10,344 nt of DNA from Euperipatoides rowelli (lineage: Eukaryota; Onychophora; Udeonychophora; Euonychophora; Peripatopsidae): NCBI GenBank assembly GCA_003024985.2, contig PXIH01S0003621.1; one strand, written 5' to 3'. The notes beneath the pieces were generated by a model. That model ran no database searches and was not told where the DNA came from. It saw only the letters and a list, made by a program, of their open reading frames with translations. Shown piece by piece: positions 7,867 to 10,344 of this stretch. Each line of letters begins with the position of its first letter. Within the stretch, counting starts at the first letter, position 1. A program made the position numbers and the translations under genes.

Positions 7867-8516
7867 ATCCTTTTCAGTATTTTAATAAAATTGGCCATAC
7901 GCTACACTGCACTACTAAATACTGCAATCAAGGTACTGAGCCAGGTTCACAGTTTTATTTCCAGCAAAAGATTGTCCAAGAATCCTGTGGGAAATGTTTT
8001 CAACTCAAGATTGTTGGATTTACTATTACTCCACGCACATTTGGAGCTAGAGTAAAATTAGGGGAACAAGAACTTGTTTTATGGAATCAAAATGATCAAA
8101 TTACAAACTCTCAAATGCCCATTTCTGTTTCAAAGTTAGATTTAATGGCCGTTTTAACCTCCATTTTGGGTAATTTGAGTTTAAATGATGCAACTTCAAT
8201 TTACACAGATCCTAGTCTTCATTTATCCAAGACTGTCGTAATTTCAGCTCAAAGGCTAACAAGATTTCAACCTACAGTGGGAATCGGAAGAAGAGCTCAT
8301 CTCACTTTAGGCTGCTCTGAAGGGACACAACCAGTTCAAACTGGCTTTGACCAACTTGATTTAATCAAATATGAAGAAGAATTAACACAGTCTAAAATAC
8401 AGCTTCCAACATTTGTGATTCCTGAAGGAGTATTAAAATTTTATGATAATGGATGTTGGGCTATATTTCTCGATACACCAATAGCATGTGATTGCATATT
8501 TGCAGGATTTTATTGA
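7867..8516 (+). CDS. CNP: CNPase homologue, 3' exon: 2H phosphoesterase catalytic domain
   Basis: Terminal coding exon. The family hydrolyses nucleoside 2',3'-cyclic phosphates to 2'-phosphates and acts in RNA and 2',3'-cAMP metabolism; vertebrate CNP is abundant in myelin. Bases 7867-7868 complete the split codon for Asp219. Seen: LHCTTKYCNQG (H232, T234) and HLTLGC (H363, T365), the two HxT motifs of the 2H superfamily; between them ITPRTFGARVKL matches the vertebrate VTPKTTGARV region, followed by LW. After the second motif come QTGFDQLDLI and a final strand ending FAGFY, then TGA at 8514-8516. With the first exon the product is 434 residues, against about 420 for human CNP. Odd: the HxT motifs are 131 residues apart, whereas I recall 79 in rat CNP, so about 50 residues are inserted around 296-355. 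No cysteine CaaX tail follows, so vertebrate-style prenylation is not expected. An ATG at 7827 lies in intron sequence and is not the start. Confidence 0.9.
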
Positions 8517-8776
8517 AAACAAGAAGTAAGCATGAGAACATTTTAAAACACATTTTAATATTGTTTTAATTTTGTTAATGATTTTTTTGTTAAATATAAA
8601 TTTCTGGATGTAAAATAATAGTATTGAAAATGTTTCCAATATATTGCATATACAGTACGGTATAGGTTTATTAATGGCCAATGTTAAATTAGGCTTTTCG
8701 ATAGCTGGGTGTTCTATAAAATTCTTTTAGGTGCTAAATATATGTCATTTCTTTCATTACAAAGTTCAAATGTCTT

Positions 8777-8808
8777 CTCCCACCCCATTCTCACCCCTCC
8801 CCCCCTCC
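8777..8808 (-). promoter_or_regulatory. Potential G-quadruplex on the minus strand
   Basis: The plus strand has CCCACCCC, CACCCC and TCCCCCC runs within about 30 bases, so the minus strand has four G-runs of at least three bases. The longest loop is about seven bases. It lies just before the first AATAAA, in the likely CNP 3' UTR; in RNA the C-rich strand would be transcribed, so any quadruplex would be in DNA. Confidence 0.4.
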
Positions 8809-8816
8809 AAACAAGA

Positions 8817-8822
8817 AATAAA
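8817..8822 (+). terminator. Candidate polyadenylation signal AATAAA
   Basis: First canonical hexamer after the CNP stop codon. In such AT-rich DNA the hexamer is common, so use is uncertain; alternatives are at 9039-9044 and 9153-9158. Confidence 0.4.
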
Positions 8823-8881
8823 TTAAGCTTTTATAAATGAAACAGGTTTTGGAATTTTAAATTGACTATTATAAGCCATCA

Positions 8882-9900
8882 CTCGTTATACAGTATTTAT
8901 TTGGATCAACAATCTGAATTGTCTCTGTCAACAGACTCAACACGTTTTGAAATACTTAAAACAATCTGACCTTTTCTTTTACAGTTTAGTTATTGTACTT
9001 TAATTTTATTTACTTTTAATGCCTTGAAAACTGTTTAGAATAAAGAAAATAAGAAGTTTTTATCAGTGACTGAAATATTTACATAATAATTAGCCAGATA
9101 GATTGCGGATTGGGTTCTCAATTTTTTAATTTCTTAAATTTTTATTCGTATAAATAAAATATCATGTCCTTTTGTATGCTTAACTAATAATATTTGTTTA
9201 ATTTTCAGTTGAAATTATTCTTCCATGTTTAATTTTTATAAAATTTAGCTTCAGTGATTAGCTTTATGTTAAATTAGATGCCCTGGATGGTGGAGATTTT
9301 TTAAACCGCTGAATTGTTTTCTCATGTTTTTATTTAAAAACTATCCTTAGTGATTATTTATAAGCAAAGAAAAATAACTTGATATTGCCTATGGCAATGC
9401 TATCGAACAAATATAGTAGGCTACTGTATCTCTGCATGTAATATTGCAAAAAAAAAAAGGTTTACGTTACCTGATATTTGTTGACAATGACTTTGAAAAA
9501 TAATATTTTTCAACCAACTTGGGAAGTTTTGTTGTACATCAACAAAATTGCACATCAACAGCATAATGCTTTAGTTATGAACTAATAATATCTGTGAACA
9601 TAATATGAAACTGACAGACAGACAGAATGCCCTGCCTGCATAATAAAAGTATAACCAGAAGGTACAAATATTAAAACATATAAGACATTTTAGCTAAAGC
9701 TAAACCACCTAAAATAAACATTTTCCTGCAATAACATATACAGTAGGCTATACTGGATTATATACAGTACATTCATTATACATCCAGGTTTATTTTATAT
9801 AAAATATATTATTATTTCTAAAGTATGCTAACCTAAATGTGCTCCACTAACATAAAGAATAAACTGTAATAGTAGTTGTGCGGTCAGTAATAAACTAAAT
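8882..9900. other. Downstream AT-rich region without supported genes
   Basis: No coding or RNA gene is recognisable. Small foldbacks occur at about 9493-9513 (TTGAAAAAT and ATTTTTCAA arms, three-base loop) and 9529-9549 (TTTTGTTG and CAACAAAA arms). GACA repeats lie at about 9617-9625, and two TACAGTA motifs at 9739 and 9763. Confidence 0.5.
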
Positions 9901-10014
9901 AGTGGCAGTAATAATTATAAAAAAGAATGTAAAAAAAACATTTTGTGTATTGGGTCATCCGGCTTTAGGCTTTGACCTAAAGCTCACAAGAACATTTCTC
10001 AAAGGTCATGTGAC

Positions 10015-10119
10015 CATCTACACAGATTGCACTGAGGACTTTCTGCTGATGAAATTGAAGGTGATGATTCTGACGATGAGGATGATACTTTAGATCAACC
10101 TTTAATAATATTAAAGTAG
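10015..10119 (+). pseudogene. Short acidic reading frame, possible transposase N-terminus fragment
   Basis: After an in-frame TGA, the frame read through about 10036-10119 gives GLSADEIEGDDSDDEDDTLD and a few further residues before TAG. Acidic D/E/S leaders of this style occur at the N-terminus of piggyBac-like transposases, but also in many unrelated proteins, and no downstream domain is present before the minisatellite begins. The open frame at 9902-10093 is in a different phase and has no motif. The family is not established. Confidence 0.25.
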
Positions 10120-10344
10120 ATCAGTATAAAATACATCATATCGCATTATTATTATTACAGTATTATTGCTAGTTATTATTATTAAATGATGAGAGTAACA
10201 ATGTAATAATATTAAAGTAGATCAATATAAAATACATCATTATATCGCATTATTATTATGGTTTCATTGCTAGTTATTATTAAATGATGAGAGTAACGAT
10301 GTAATAATATTAAAGTAGATCAGTATAAAATACATCATTATATC
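10103..10344 (+). repeat. Minisatellite, about 100 bp period, runs off the right edge
   Basis: Unit 1 starts at 10103, unit 2 at 10204 (period 101) and unit 3 at 10302 (period 98), the last cut by the window end after 43 bases. Each starts TAATAATATTAAAGTAGATC and contains ATACATCAT, TATCGCATTATTATTA, TTGCTAGTTATTATTA and AAATGATGAGAGTAAC. Units differ by a few substitutions and by TTA/TA indels, so the array is recent. Confidence 0.9.

Larger units (their letters stand above)
8517..8881 (+). other. CNP: Probable CNP 3' UTR
   Basis: AT-rich sequence directly after the TGA at 8514-8516. The first AATAAA polyadenylation hexamer is at 8817-8822; further ones are at 9039-9044 and 9153-9158, so the UTR could be 0.3 to 0.7 kb long. 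A donor-like GTAAGC at 8526 lies after the stop and would not extend the protein. The antisense open stretch at 8433-8681 is a shadow of the exon. Confidence 0.5.

Noticed and set aside
7869-7877. Alternative acceptor CCTTTTCAG ending at 7877
   Set aside because: It would put the 5' exon (phase 1) out of frame with the HCTT domain; the acceptor at 7866 keeps the frame.
8433-8681. 82-codon minus-strand open frame
   Set aside because: It overlaps the end of the CNP exon and its 3' UTR in antisense, with a composition-driven peptide.
10103-10344. CRISPR array
   Set aside because: Units of about 100 bp are tandem without distinct spacers, and the context is a eukaryotic genome.

Overview
The window looks like nuclear genomic DNA from an animal, most likely an invertebrate with an AT-rich, repeat-laden draft assembly (one N at 5649). 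The evidence is a split protein-coding gene with GT-AG splice sites, a 4.5 kb intron, decayed metazoan-type retroelements (BEL/Pao gag, Jockey/CR1-like LINE), a TA-flanked MITE, and no bacterial gene organisation. I cannot place the phylum from sequence alone.

The one convincing gene is a plus-strand CNP homologue (2',3'-cyclic-nucleotide 3'-phosphodiesterase). Its 5' exon (coding 2719-3373) carries the P-loop polynucleotide-kinase-like domain, and its 3' exon (7867-8516) carries the 2H phosphoesterase domain. The exons join in phase 1 into a predicted protein of 434 residues with both catalytic HxT motifs (H232/T234 and H363/T365). Two features differ from vertebrate CNPase as I recall it: about 50 extra residues between the HxT motifs, and a stop right after the catalytic fold, with no C-terminal prenylation (CaaX) tail.

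The intron (3374-7866) is an accumulation of dead mobile elements. From left to right it holds a C11/A13 homopolymer junction, an antisense BEL/Pao gag remnant (about 3881-4590), an unassigned stretch that may hold that element's leader or LTR, a sense LINE reverse-transcriptase remnant (about 5910-6724) cut off by a hAT-like terminus at 6725, and a 159 bp pogo/Tigger-like MITE (7545-7703) with a TA on each side.

Upstream (1-2693) is AT-rich and mostly unassigned. It contains an antisense protein-like reading frame (446-616, possibly a fossil exon or transposon piece), a consensus CRE octamer, a possible tRNA-derived SINE and several hairpins. Downstream (8517-10344) holds the 3' UTR candidate with several AATAAA signals, a C-rich strand whose complement could form a G-quadruplex, a short acidic reading frame, and a minisatellite of about 100 bp period that runs off the right edge. 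A 7-mer, TACAGTA, is scattered on both strands well above my rough expectation.
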